Source: Plasmodiophora brassicae
Lineage: Eukaryota > Endomyxa > Phytomyxea > Plasmodiophorida > Plasmodiophoridae
Assembly: GCA_039704465.1 (NCBI GenBank)
Contig: JASFAU010000005.1
Span: 434,001-498,000, forward strand
DNA length: 64,000 nt
Direction: 5' to 3'
The notes beneath the pieces are model-generated. The model was not told the origin of the DNA and ran no database searches. It worked only from the letters and a program-made list of their open reading frames with translations. Every line of letters starts with the position of its first letter. Position 1 is the stretch's first letter. Made by a program: the position numbers and the translations under genes. Shown here in pieces: positions 1 through 10,210 of the stretch.

Positions 1-632
1 CAGAGGGGGCCTCGACAACGACCTTGACGTCCGACATCGTAAACGCAAATGAAAATGTTCGGAGGAATGTTGAGGCGCCCCTCGGCTACACAAGTTTCGC
101 CGATGGATTGTCCGACACGGCCGGGCGAATCCAGAGTGAAGCGAACAGTCGCGTGGTCACGGTGACGCGTACGTTAAACGCGGGCCACTGGGTTACGAAG
201 GAATCTCGCGGCAGACACTGTGACTGCCATCCGATGCACTGACGATTGCCAGATATTTTAACGGCCCCATCATGGGCCTGTCGCCTAGACGCTACGAACG
301 TGAATCGACCGGGAACGCTGCAGTTTTTCCATTACGCTGATCAGATATCGTGCAATAAAGGACAGCACACGCAATGTGAACAATAGCCTCGTTGCATATT
401 AGCGTTTGGTGGCACCGGGGTTCTGAATGGCCTTTAGCACGACCCTACAGAAAACGATCGACAAAGCGTCAGTTTCGGTTGGTAAAGCGCGAACCACTCC
501 CTGCCATACTTTGTGAAGCGGGGTAACCCGTCGATGCCAAACTCCATCTCGCCCGAAAAGCGCTCTTCGTCTTCCTCGCTCCCTCTAAAGTTAACTGAAC
601 AGTTACTGAATTAAGGGAGTGTCACGTCCATA
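1..632. other. left-edge sequence without a supported gene
   Basis: The only open frame of note is a 72-codon frame on the plus strand (24-242) with no recognisable domain. It could be the end of a gene cut by the window edge. I see no RNA gene or repeat here. The right end borders the 3' end of the Csm1-like gene. Confidence 0.3.
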
Positions 633-1520
633 TCAAACGCGATGCGACGGACATCTCGTTGGGGTGAACGATACGGTCTCTTTCTCCTCCGAGACGACAA
701 GCTTGCCTTCAATGACTGTATGATGATCAGATACGCCTCAAAGAGCAAGCAACCGTAAGCGGACGTACATTTTCTCGTCTGATTGTCAACCGCCCGGCAA
801 ATAAACCGCTTAACGCTGGGATCATCAGTTGATACATCGTCATCCGGCCCTTCATCGGGAATGATTCTCATGCCCGTCAGCCCGCGATACATCTCGATAA
901 GCACTTCGGCGTTTCCGTCAAAAGGCGAAGGCTCCTCGCGAACAGCGCTTGCCTCTGCAGCAGCTTCCCGCTCCTCGTTCAGCTTCCGCTCGAGGGATTT
1001 AACTAAAGAAACGATGAACGGCGAGCTCGAAGCGGCCCCAAATTCGCCGACCTTTCGAGTGCAGCGCCGTGGTCTCATTCTTTAGCATCACGTTCTCCAG
1101 TTTGGCCTTACGCGCCGCCTGGAGCTGGTCATTGAGCGATGCAATTTCCGCCTGAAGGTGCTCGATGACAGGTTCGGTATCTGCCGACTGCAACTTGTCC
1201 AGCTCGGATCCCAAGCGGTCGATCGAGTTGTTTAACTGCGATAGCGTCGACTCCTTTAGTGCATTGTACTTCGCCAGTAAATCTGCATACTCCGCATCCT
1301 GTACACCTTTAAGGCTGTATGTAAATCGCTTTGAGCAAACATGCCCGACCTTTTCCTTGATGAGCAGCTTCAGTTCGCGGCGGACGTTGAGCTCCGCGAC
1401 AAAGTCATCGCCTTTGCCCGCGACCTCCGCCAGTCGCTGCCTCTTGCTGGTCGAGGTACCGGCATCGTCGGCCACGACGACAGACGAAGGCGCCAGTTTG
1501 GCGGATTTCGTGCGTGCCAT
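633..1520 (-). CDS. Csm1/Pcs1-like monopolin (kinetochore) subunit
   Basis: Three exons: 1052-1520, 769-1002 and 633-715, with introns of 49 and 53 nt (GTCGGC..TTTAG and GTACGT..ACAG). The spliced protein is about 261 aa. A basic N-terminus starting MARTKSAK leads into a long coiled coil, then a small globular domain containing VLIEMYRGLTGMRI. Coiled coil followed by a block of the type ...YxxLTGxRI... is the architecture of Csm1/Pcs1, which cross-links kinetochores or tethers condensin at centromeres and rDNA. Splicing restores a plausible C-terminal beta region (KFIEGKLVVSEEKETVSFTP) that the unspliced frame destroys, which supports the second intron. The start is the first Met after an upstream stretch that does not look coding. 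The family call rests on the short motif plus architecture; another small SPC24/RWD-type kinetochore protein is the alternative. Confidence 0.6.
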
Positions 1521-2096
1521 ACGGCCGACCGGTGCAGAACCCCACGCGAGGCGAACCCCGGCCCCGAGACAATCACCACGACGCAGTCCGCTCCGCGACT
1601 GCGAAATCAAATCGGAAACCTATTCACCGCTGCCACGTTACACGAACTGGCGCCAAAACCAACAGGGCCGCCCGCCCCGCGAACTGCCAGCACCGGTGCA
1701 CTCACTAAACTTTCGCTAAAGTCCAATTATTATTGACTGCGTCCCATGTTGAGTGAACTACCAAACGGAGTCTTTTATATGGATTAATTGCAATAGCATC
1801 GCCGGCGAATTGGCGCGAAGAAAACGCCGCATGCACTAGGGAGATGACATCGTCAGAACGAAGCTATGCCCACAGGAAGCGAAACGCAATGAACGAATAA
1901 GGCTCAGAAATTTTCCGTTTTGAAGTATTCGTCACCGACATTCAGGCGAACGAGACAAAACAATCATCATAAGCGTATCGACATTCTCGCGACAAATGTA
2001 GTACCTTTGGCTTTGTCAGGTGTCATCCGTTCTATGCCAGAGCAACGAATCAGTAACCGAACATTGTATTGAGGAGCACGTCAACAGAAACGCATC

Positions 2097-2488
2097 CATT
2101 CATATAGGAGCGAAAGACAAATATATGTTCCTCAATAAGATTAGGAGTGAACTATGCGAATAGACTAATCATGATGGACACTGTGTTGAAGCAACAATTG
2201 TACCTTCCCAGGTGACCGACACTCCACCTCCAGTAACCGTCTTGACAGGATGCTTGAGATCGGACGCGAACCCAGCAACGTATAAACGTTCGACAGAAAG
2301 CTACGACACAAGTCGTATAATTGTTGAGAGGTACGAGCTATAACGCCAGAATCACACCGTTAATACCAAGTAGCCAACCAATAGTAAAATCGAAAGACAA
2401 TAAAAAGCCATTCATATAGGAGCGAAAGACAAATATGAATTCCTCAACGGCATTAGGAGTGAACTATGCGAAGTGACTAATCATGATG
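2097..2488. repeat. imperfect 80-bp direct repeat, two copies
   Basis: Copies at about 2,097-2,176 and 2,409-2,488 share long identical blocks, including CATTCATATAGGAGCGAAAG and the later CATTAGGAGTGAACTATGCG-type block ending GACTAATCATGATGG. They are 312 bp apart. The intervening DNA is not obviously repeated. The 12-mer CATTCATATAGG recurs near 59,275, so this could be a dispersed element or a locally duplicated regulatory segment. Confidence 0.75.
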
Positions 2489-3286
2489 GGTCAGCGGCGT
2501 CTGGTATGCAACCACACATACCTCTCCAGTGAGCACACGTCAGCGGGGAGCTTCCCGCTTCCAGTCCAGCAGACCAGAATCCAATGCGAGTGCAAGACCG
2601 CCGCGCATGCCGTACGGACTTGCGGCCGCCCTCTATTAGGGCGGCTGCCGCGTATCTTCAAAAGACGGCCGACGGACGGGCAGGAACGGCGCGCGCACGC
2701 CCCCCATGCCCCACGGCTGGGCGCATGCCAGTGCGTAACGTGCGAACTCTACGCGGGGTTTCATACAGTCCTACACCTGTCCCGGAGTCCTTAAATCTCA
2801 TTTGCAGTCCGTATAGTGTCGCTATACTGGGGTCTGGGGCAAGTGGCGCTCGACGAACTGAGAAACGGCTATTTATGCGAATATGAGTGGCGTCGATCTG
2901 ATCGGCTGGAGTCGTGCAGTCACCTGACAAGTCTGGCCTTAATCGCCAAGCAAACGTCCGAGTGTGCCGAGTCGCGGGCGATTGGATCCACCCGCGCTGT
3001 GGCGCAGATTTCCCAGGACACATGCCGACAGCGCCCTGTTTCCAGGCTACGCCACTGGTCACTGGCTTTGCGCGCGAGACCTAGAATCTGCAGCGGACTG
3101 GTGTGGGTGAAAACAGTGCGACCGCAACTCGGATCTTGTATGCTAACTTGTCTGCCTCGACGTCGGCCATGCCACGTCATCACAGTAGAGCTAAATCCGT
3201 TCAGGCCCCGCGCCCAGGACTGCAGCAGCTTGGTGTAGGGAACGAGACGCTAAATATAGATCTCCGCTCTACAGTCTGCACACGCG

Positions 3287-3410
3287 GCACGTCAGGTCTG
3301 CGCTGGTCTGGAGTCCGGACTGCACGTCAGGTCTGCGCAGGTCTGGAGTCCGGACTGCACGTCAGGTCTGCGCAGGTCTGGCTTCCGGACGGCACTTCGG
3401 GAGTCCGTAA
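3287..3410. repeat. 35-bp tandem repeat, about 3.5 copies
   Basis: The unit begins GCACGTCAGGTCTGCGC and starts at 3,287, 3,322 and 3,357, with a degenerate partial copy after 3,391. The period is exactly 35 bp. It lies about 55-180 bp upstream of the ATG at 3,466, so it sits in the presumed promoter or 5' UTR of the secreted Cys-rich gene. Confidence 0.85.
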
Positions 3411-3465
3411 GGCGTCGTACTCCGCCATTGTTTAAACAACAACGCAACGTCTCAAAGCTCCAACG

Positions 3466-4128
3466 ATGTCACAGACTCTCGTGCGAACGCTCGTGTTGAC
3501 GTGGCTACCGATCGTCCTGGTGATCCTTGATGCTGCGCTCGCAAAAGGTCGCGCTGGTGGAGGACGCGGCGGTGCCGGAGCTCGAAATCCGCGCGACTCT
3601 CGTGTAGGTGGAGGCGGCCTGTACGTAAGTCGCACTAGACCTCCGGACGTAGACCGTCGTCATCCACCGGTTGCGTACCCGTTCGTTCTCGGTGTTATAC
3701 TGTACCCTCGAGACGACGGCGCCATGCCATACCCAGGTGACGCCGAATGCGTGACGGCGGCCACTGAACAGTGCTCGACGATCACTCCTAACGTAAGCGC
3801 CTACTCCCAGTCCTCGACTCCGGCACCCAGTGCGACCTTCCGCATTCCTTCAAAATGCTGTGACGGTATGTAGAATCTTGCCGTGAAACATGAGTGAATC
3901 GAGCATCTTATGCGGTTGACAGAGAAGCGCAGCCATTGCGTTTATCCCGGCCCATCTGACTTCTGCAATGACGCAATTAGTGGGCTTCAAGACAGTTCGA
4001 AGTTCTGCTGTATCCCGTACGACGCCTACTCCTCTGGCTCACTTCGGACGCAAGCCCCGCAACCGATGTTCCTTGTGTTCCTGTTCCTCATCCTGCTTCG
4101 CATCATCAAGGTTGTGTCGCGTGCCTGA
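3466..4128 (+). CDS. secreted or membrane-tethered cysteine-rich protein
   Basis: Two exons, 3466-3865 and 3923-4128, joined by a 57-nt intron (GTATGT..ACAG). Splicing replaces an early stop after SKCCDGM with an open frame of the same Cys-rich character (CCDEKRSHCVYPG...DFCND...KFCC). The product is about 201 aa. A hydrophobic leader (residues about 7-25, ending before AKGRAGG) is a good signal peptide. A Gly/Arg-rich stretch, a Ser/Thr/Pro-rich middle and about nine cysteines in pairs follow. It ends with a hydrophobic segment (FLVFLFLILLRIIKVV) that could be a membrane anchor or a GPI-addition signal. I recognise no family. A GTAAGT at 3,624 could mark an additional intron in exon 1. Size, signal peptide and paired cysteines resemble effector-like or cell-surface proteins, but that is inference. 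Confidence 0.65.
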
Positions 4129-4540
4129 ACCCGGTTGGGTACCTCGCGAAATGAAAATACAACCCCGACTTGGTGCTACCGTTGTTTTGACGAAGGGAGA
4201 CTTCAGTCGCCGATTGACATTGGACGGTCCCATATTGATTAGGTACCGGTAACTAGATGAGTCTACCAACTTGCCCCCATATGGCCTACAAGGCCCACGG
4301 GTGCCGAAGCAACCCAACCATCCAACCGCTAAGGGACGGTTGACTCGTTACAATCAAGATATGCCCAAGGACTGTGGTAGCCGGTTACAACGCCGAAATT
4401 GTGACCGTGCCGTTGTCTGGGCGACAGAGCGAAGTAGGCCTCAGTACACTTATGCAGACAGATTGCGAAACGACACTCGTCAGAAAGTGTAGCTATAGTA
4501 TCGTTTATAACAGGAATATGTATTCGATATAGAGATCAAA
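4129..4540. other. intergenic region, nothing recognised
   Basis: About 410 bp between the stop of the Cys-rich gene and the stop of the HAD-family gene, which converge on it. Only short frames without recognisable content are present. Confidence 0.5.
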
Positions 4541-5578
4541 TTACACTGTAGATGCGACAATGAAGTTTGCAGATGATGCTTGCGGGTCGGTCACGAGCAT
4601 CAAATCCAAATCGGTCTCAGGGTCGCACAGGTATGTCCACAGGTGCGCTTGCTTGATCAGATCGATCTGGATCCGTAACTGCGCGAGACTTGGGCGCTCG
4701 AGGAACTTCACAGACACCGTCCTAAGCATCACGATTCAGCAAAGGTCAAGTTTCGCACAGAATGTCTAACCTCGAATCGTATGTAACTGACGTCGCAGCG
4801 TATATGGCCTCCCTTTCCACTGTCCAAGGATCAGTATTCGATAATGTCCACGACGTCCCAACTCCATACCATAGGAATCACCAAGTGAGACGACTGTTCT
4901 ACCTCGAAACAGATCGGTCATCTGCATGAAGGCCTGCAATTTCCATGCGGATGGGCACCCCGGAAAGTCCCTTTCGTAAATGGAGCGCGCAGATATAACG
5001 GTAATCTTATCGAGCAATCGGACGACGCTGGGCAGGAACCGCCTGGCCGACATTTCCACCCAGCCGGCCTCCGAGTTTGTCACTATATACACCTGGCCGG
5101 ACTCAAGCGCCAGGTCAAGCAGCTCGAGTACAGATGCCTCTAGAGCGCGAAGCGCTTCCTCGACAGGCCCGGCAAATCGTTCGTCAGAATCAATCCGATA
5201 CCCATAGAACGACAGGTCTGCCCATTGAAATCCGTCAGCAGGCATAACGAACCGTTTCCAGAGAATCGTGACCTGTTGAGGCCAGCAGTGTATCGTCCTG
5301 TGTGGGCTACGTTCAAAAATGCACGTTGGGGAGTGACAAGACGCTACGCCGACCCAGTCGAAGAGAATAACAGGTTGCAATCGGTCATCGATCTTGGCGA
5401 GCAGCAGGCAGTCCTCATCCAGGCCGTCGATGATCGACTCAGTGCCGTCCGAATCCACAGGCGATTCGCGCCCGCCGCTGCAATCGATGGCCAGAGCCTG
5501 CATCGCAATTTCGCACCCGACTGTTCCCGCCGGCCGCCGTGCGAACCCGGATTCCTCTCCGCAGTTATAAATAGACAT
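4541..5578 (-). CDS. HAD-superfamily hydrolase-like protein with split catalytic motif
   Basis: Five exons: 5354-5578, 5273-5297, 4870-5217, 4788-4819 and 4541-4721 (about 269 aa). Introns are 56, 55, 50 and 66 nt. Splicing yields HAD motif I as FDWDDTLLAST, whose DDTLLAST part is carried by a 25-nt microexon. Motif II is in GQVYIVTNSEAGWVEMSARR, the conserved SARSIYERDFPGCPSAWKLQ block follows, and the motif III/IV region reads SLGDSYVERR. The C-terminus is VKFLERPSLAQL. This order matches a protist HAD-like family of unassigned substrate. DxDxT, the motif-II Thr and GDS are all present, so the enzyme should be catalytically competent. The start at 5,578 (MSIYNCGEE) is uncertain; a later Met at 5,503 (MQALAID) is possible. 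The 66-nt last intron was chosen because it alone keeps the frame. Confidence 0.8.
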
Positions 5579-5700
5579 TCCCGCGTGTCCGTGTCCCTGT
5601 GCCTTGTGTTGGACCCCCTGCAAGCCGCAACTCCGGGGCGAGTGGCACTGAATCCGGGCAGCCAGTGACCAGAACGTACAGTAGGAAAATTGTGTCATTC

Positions 5701-6544
5701 CTATTGGGATTGATTGAACGTATCGAACTGGAACGGGGACTTGGCGCTGCTCATCATGTTGATTGGGCTGGTGGTCGTGGCGCTGTAGGTGAGGGCGGGT
5801 TTGTCGAACAGGGATGCGCTCTTGGGCGAGACGGCCGCCCAGGCGTTCCAGCCCGAGGAGGCGGCCAGCGCTGCCGATGTCGGTGTTGTTGCTGGTGGTG
5901 ATGTGGAGATCTTGGTGTCGTCTTCGGTGACCATATCGTCATCTAAAGGCTGGTCGAACGCGGCCGACAGGTACTTCTGCCATGCATCCATTGCGATCTG
6001 CTCCGACAGCACGACAACGCAGCGAGTATCCGATAATCGTTTCACCTGGAACGCACCTTGCTTCTATGCGTCAGCCATTGCACTGCACCTGGCAAACCAA
6101 TACGCTCGTACCGTCCAGATCTGTGAAGAGAGCACGGACCTTGACGAAGACAGGTTCTGTACAGTCCAGCGCTAGTAGGACGGGGCCCTTTGACATGTAC
6201 CATCGTCCAACGGCTTGTTGGATGCCGATTAACAGCGCTGGATCGCAGGCGAGGAGCAGGCGGCACTTGCTGCGCAATCGTTCGATGGTGCTCATAAGGA
6301 ACAGTTCCGCGGACGACTCCCAGCTGTGGATCAAGGCTTGCACTAGCCTTGTGCGTTCGAGTGAGCGCGGCGGCCCAATGACGTTGGAGACGGCATGGCC
6401 TGTTTCAGAAAGGATTCTCCACATACCCGGCTCATCCAGCTGCTCCAGATGCGCTGACAGAAGGACACGGTCAGACGGCAGTCCAAGACGCAGTGCAACC
6501 AGTGTTGGCCGTCGAGCTCTGTTCCAGTCAACGACGAATGCCAT
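5701..6544 (-). CDS. unidentified two-exon protein
   Basis: Exons 6104-6544 and 5701-6045 with a 58-nt intron (GTATTG..CCAG) give about 261 aa starting MAFVVDWNRARRP. The N-terminal two thirds looks globular (alternating hydrophobic segments such as CRLLLACDPALLIGIQQAVG and VLLALDCTEPVFVKVRALF). The C-terminal third is Ser/Thr/Ala-rich, low-complexity and Asp-containing, ending KSPFQFDTFNQSQ. I recognise no domain. A 43-nt alternative intron using a later GTGCAG donor also keeps the frame and would add VLVCQ. The Met at 6,544 is chosen because upstream sequence looks non-coding. It points the same way as its neighbours on both sides. Confidence 0.5.
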
Positions 6545-7281
6545 GGGCGTTCGTCTCGTCTGGAGCCGACTTCTCTGACGAATACAGGACGAGGCACGCG
6601 ACCAGTCACGATTTGACTCATGGATCCTTGGGGGTACAAATGACTCTCCACTGCCCCTGCCCCTCCGCATTGCTGTCCGTGCTTCTGAGCTTTGACGTTT
6701 GCAGAGGGAGGAATCAGGGTTCGTAGACCGTTTGTTGCCTCGGTGCAGTTGATAGGATGCCAGCCCCAATGGACTCGTAGCTAACCGGCACTGGGCTCGC
6801 TTGCCTACACTCGAATGCGACTACTGCCTACACCGCTGCGTTTCGTCACTGACTACCCATCTGCTGCTAGAGTTTGTCGAGCTGGTCAATACAAAGTTTG
6901 TCTGAACCGCCTAGGTTGGCTCAAAAGTCGTTCCTAGCAAACCACAGTTCGAAGCCAAGAATTCGCCCGTACTATGCATCTTGCTGACGTGACTTCGGGT
7001 CCCGTACGACTGAGAGCGCTGCGTTGAGCGGATCAACAGCAGCAGTGCGCTCCATAGACGGCATCGGGCGATCACCGAGATTCACGTGCGTTTCGCTGCT
7101 CTTCATCCTCGACCAGTGTGCGCCCTACATTGTGCTTACAACCCGTCAAGAACGGCTACGTTCCGGGGAGCTGTTGGAATTTGGCACTCAATAGTGCACA
7201 TCAGTAGTCGGTAGTGATAGGTACGCCAGGACTCGTCTAGTATCTGCAAAACATATAAGAATTGTAGAAGACGTCTGGGGC
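6545..7281. other. intergenic region, nothing recognised
   Basis: About 740 bp between the 3' end of PNO1 and the start of the unidentified gene at 5,701-6,544, both on the minus strand. It must hold that gene's promoter. No RNA gene, repeat or convincing open frame is visible. Confidence 0.5.
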
Positions 7282-8088
7282 TTAGAAACGGTCTTTGGCG
7301 CGGGACGCGACCGCTCGCATCTGTGAATAGACTTTCCCAGGCGGGCTACCTCTCAGTAAGCGGACGATAGCGCTTCGTGCGATCTTGATGTTGCTGAACG
7401 AGCCCAGAATGTGGATGAACCTATCGGGGAATCCAGTCAGAAAGGCGATTGCGTTGGACTGGGCAGACGACATACGTATCAGCCAGCACAATACGAGTTT
7501 TGGTAGCGTTCTCGATTGTGAACTTTGTCTTTCCGCCCTGTCCCGCTACACGCCCGATTGCTCGGGACAAATGTTCACCTTGCAGGTTCTTAACTAATAG
7601 CAAGGGCTCATGTAAGGCATGTGATGTGGCTAGAACAGGCAAACACGCCTACCGTCTTTGATTTCGAAACTGTCAATGTAGAGATCATCGAGCCGCAGCA
7701 ACGCGATAGCATCCCGGATTTCAAAACCAAGCATGAACGCGCGAAGGAAGTCGGCGGCCTTCTGGATCGCACCGGAATCCTCGGTGTGCTCCGACGTTCG
7801 CACTTGCACGACCTTGCGCTTCAGATTAAGACGAATCTGCAGCCGCAGATGCTCGACAATGGGTGTGTACAATTCCATCCAGTGCGTTTTCAAAGGCGAA
7901 AATCTGTGAGGCGGAATCACAACGGCTCGGGTTTGAATCTTGCCACCCGCCATCTGCATGGCACTCAGAGGTTCAAACGCTGCGATCTCGCCATCGACCA
8001 TGGGATCTTCATCGCGGTCGACATTCTCGGAAACAGCATTGGCTATCGCAGAGGCGTCAAATACCACCTCGGAGGCAGTGGTCGCCAT
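7282..8088 (-). CDS. PNO1: PNO1/Dim2, KH-domain ribosome assembly factor
   Basis: Three exons, 7653-8088, 7476-7593 and 7282-7420, with introns of 59 and 55 nt, give 230 aa, close to the family's usual length. Conserved blocks are easy to read: FSPLKTHWMELYTPIVEHL, LQIRLNLKRKVVQVRTSEHT, the DFLRAFMLGFEIRDAIALLR block, GEHLSRAIGRVAGQGGKTKF, TIENATKTRIVLADT, IHILGSFSNIKIARSAI and the C-terminal MRAVASRAKDRF. PNO1 binds the 3' end of pre-18S rRNA with NOB1 during late 40S maturation, in nucleolus and cytoplasm. The GRVAGQGGKT segment is the RNA-binding GxxG-type loop of the second KH fold. ATG at 8,088 is the first Met of the frame. The gene is divergent from the sorting nexin, with under 200 bp between starts. 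Confidence 0.95.
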
Positions 8089-8281
8089 TGGTGACACGGA
8101 AGTGGGGACCCTGACGCGCGGCACTGTCTGTGGCGTCCACGGAGTCCGTGGCGGACTCCGTTAGTTCACGGCCAGGAATGGTCGAATGGATGCAAAACAT
8201 AATGTGCAAAGTATCCCGCGCTTTTTGCCCACGATTTTGTTGCTGGCATTCGACGACCGTCGCTCTTTGAATCCTCATTTG

Positions 8282-10166
8282 ATGCTGTGGGTCCTGATTT
8301 ATACGGTCGGTGTTGCGGCTGTGACGACTGCCCTGGTCATACCTGTGGTCCTGCTCCTGGTGCGGGCCTATCTCGACATCGATTATAAGCCGGTGCCGCC
8401 GGCACCCTGCACGTGTGACGCACCGCGTTTGTCGCCGCCGTCACTGTCGACCCTGAGCCCAGCGGACACGCTGTATCGGCCGGTCAGCGTTCTCGCTGAT
8501 TTGTTCGTCGACGAGTTTATTTCCTCATGGTATTCGGCGTATGTTCCCGACCCTGCTGCATTTCCAGCACACGTCCGTGCTGTGCTCTTCAGCTGTGTCG
8601 CGCAGGTGCTGAATCAGTTTCGGAACCTGCCTTGGACAACGTTGATAAGGCAGTATATCGCGATTGTCCACGACTCGATAACTAGTGGACCCGCTGTTCA
8701 GCTGCATCCCGGCTGCTGCGACGTACCTCAGCACTGCCGACTAGTGGCCCAACGAATCTTGACGAAGATCTCGCCTTTGGACCCACTAGTAACCGCACTG
8801 TCTGCTGAAATGCTTGGCGCTTGCGTTCTGCAACCTCTGCTTGAGTTCCTTCAACCTGATTGCATCAATGCGATCCTGGTGCGTTGGTGCCAGACACCGC
8901 CTGCGTTGAAGTGTGCTTCTGTATCAAAGCAAGTCATTGCTGAAAAATCGGCATCAGACGTTTATCATGGTCACCCTGAAGCGACGGATGTGACGTCGTT
9001 CGAGGTGTCGGCGGTGGTTGCTGCGCCGATATCTTTGTGGCAGGTTGATATTGTAAAGGCCATGCTGCAGTTCGACCCTAAACCCTTCGTAGTATGTCGC
9101 TGTGATTTGCCGTCGTTTAGTGACGTGTCTAACGTCATCGCTCAGACGTATTGCATCGACATCCGTTACGGCGACTCCTGTTGGACAATTGCCAGGAGGT
9201 ACACTGAGTTTGTTGGACTCCATAAGCAGGTTTGGACAGCTCGTTTTCAGCTTTTGGACTGCGCCCTGAGTGATACATACATAGTTGAGCAAGCTTCCAA
9301 CGTTTGATGGGAGGCTCCCGAAAAAGAACTTGAGGGACAAGTTCAAGCGCTGGTTTATAGAGCAGCGCAGACTTGACCTTGATCGGTACCTCAAAAGAGT
9401 ACAAATTGTTTCTCCGATTCAGGACGACCAATTGACTTTGTCGTGCTTTTGAGATTGTGGCATGCGAAGCATGCTTGGACACGTCTGCGTGGTTCGAATG
9501 GTTAACGCCACGCTCATTTGACATGAGCCTTTCTAATTTGTCACCTGCCCCGAGCTGTGCAACAATGGTCGGATTTGGACACGTTTGTCGCTTCGTGCGC
9601 GCCCCTGTCTAAACGTCGCTTGTCAGATGGAACATGAAGACGTCCGGGAGCGATCGGATCGATCCGAACCGAAGCGGGTGGAAACTCGTACCGAGGACCA
9701 GTCTGCTGTTCTCCAGCTTCTGCTTCGTGACGCTCTTGCATTATTCAAGGCTGTTCTACAAGCTGACGATGTCGACGACGTATCGCTTCGTACGTGGACC
9801 GGTGCGAAGATCGCATTCGGGTCCGTTCAGCGCACGCTGCTTCTTCGCTGGAGAGACTGTCTATCGAAAGACACTGCCATGGACGATGCTCTTGCAGCGA
9901 TATTGTCGTGGATCACAGCAAGCATCTGGCCGAACGGCCACCAGCCATCATCCAGCACGCCTTGCACGCCACCCGTTCTCAGATCGGAGACGGAACGCGC
10001 CCTGGTTTCCGTGATCCCTCGATCATTCACCATCCTGATCGGCCAGAAAGCCACTACGCGCCTCGTCCGCAATGTGGTCACCATCGCGAACAGCCAAACC
10101 CTGTTGACCCACATCGCGTTTCGTATCCTGGATGCAACAATACAAATGATGGAAGCGCCTCGGTGA
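8282..10166 (+). CDS. sorting nexin with PXA, PX and nexin-C domains (SNX13/14/25-like)
   Basis: Four exons, 8282-9229, 9294-9398, 9454-9567 and 9627-10166; introns of 64, 55 and 59 nt; about 568 aa. An N-terminal hydrophobic hairpin (residues about 1-30) should anchor it in the ER or endosomal membrane. A PXA domain follows (about 65-220: VSVLADLFVDEFISSWYSAY to MLGACVLQPLLEFL). The PX domain (about 295-370) includes RRYTEF and, after splicing, LPTFDGRLPKKNLRDKFKRW. The nexin-C domain is at the end (WPNGH, RSETERALVSVIPRS, IAFRILDATIQMM). No RGS domain is seen between PXA and PX, unlike animal SNX13/14. Such proteins tether membranes and bind phosphoinositides. An upstream in-frame ATG at 8,186 is possible. 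The stop codon overlaps an ATG of the next frame (TGATG). Confidence 0.85.
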
Positions 10167-10210
10167 TGATCAGTCGGGGTTGGGCTCCGCATAGCGTGAC
10201 GCGTCCCCCA

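Larger units (their letters stand above)
1521..3465. other. 1.9-kb intergenic region with repeats
   Basis: Divergent spacer between the Csm1-like gene and the secreted Cys-rich gene. It is more AT-rich than its neighbours over 1,750-2,480. I find no open frame with recognisable content. It holds an imperfect 80-bp direct repeat and a 35-bp tandem array, listed separately. Confidence 0.6.
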
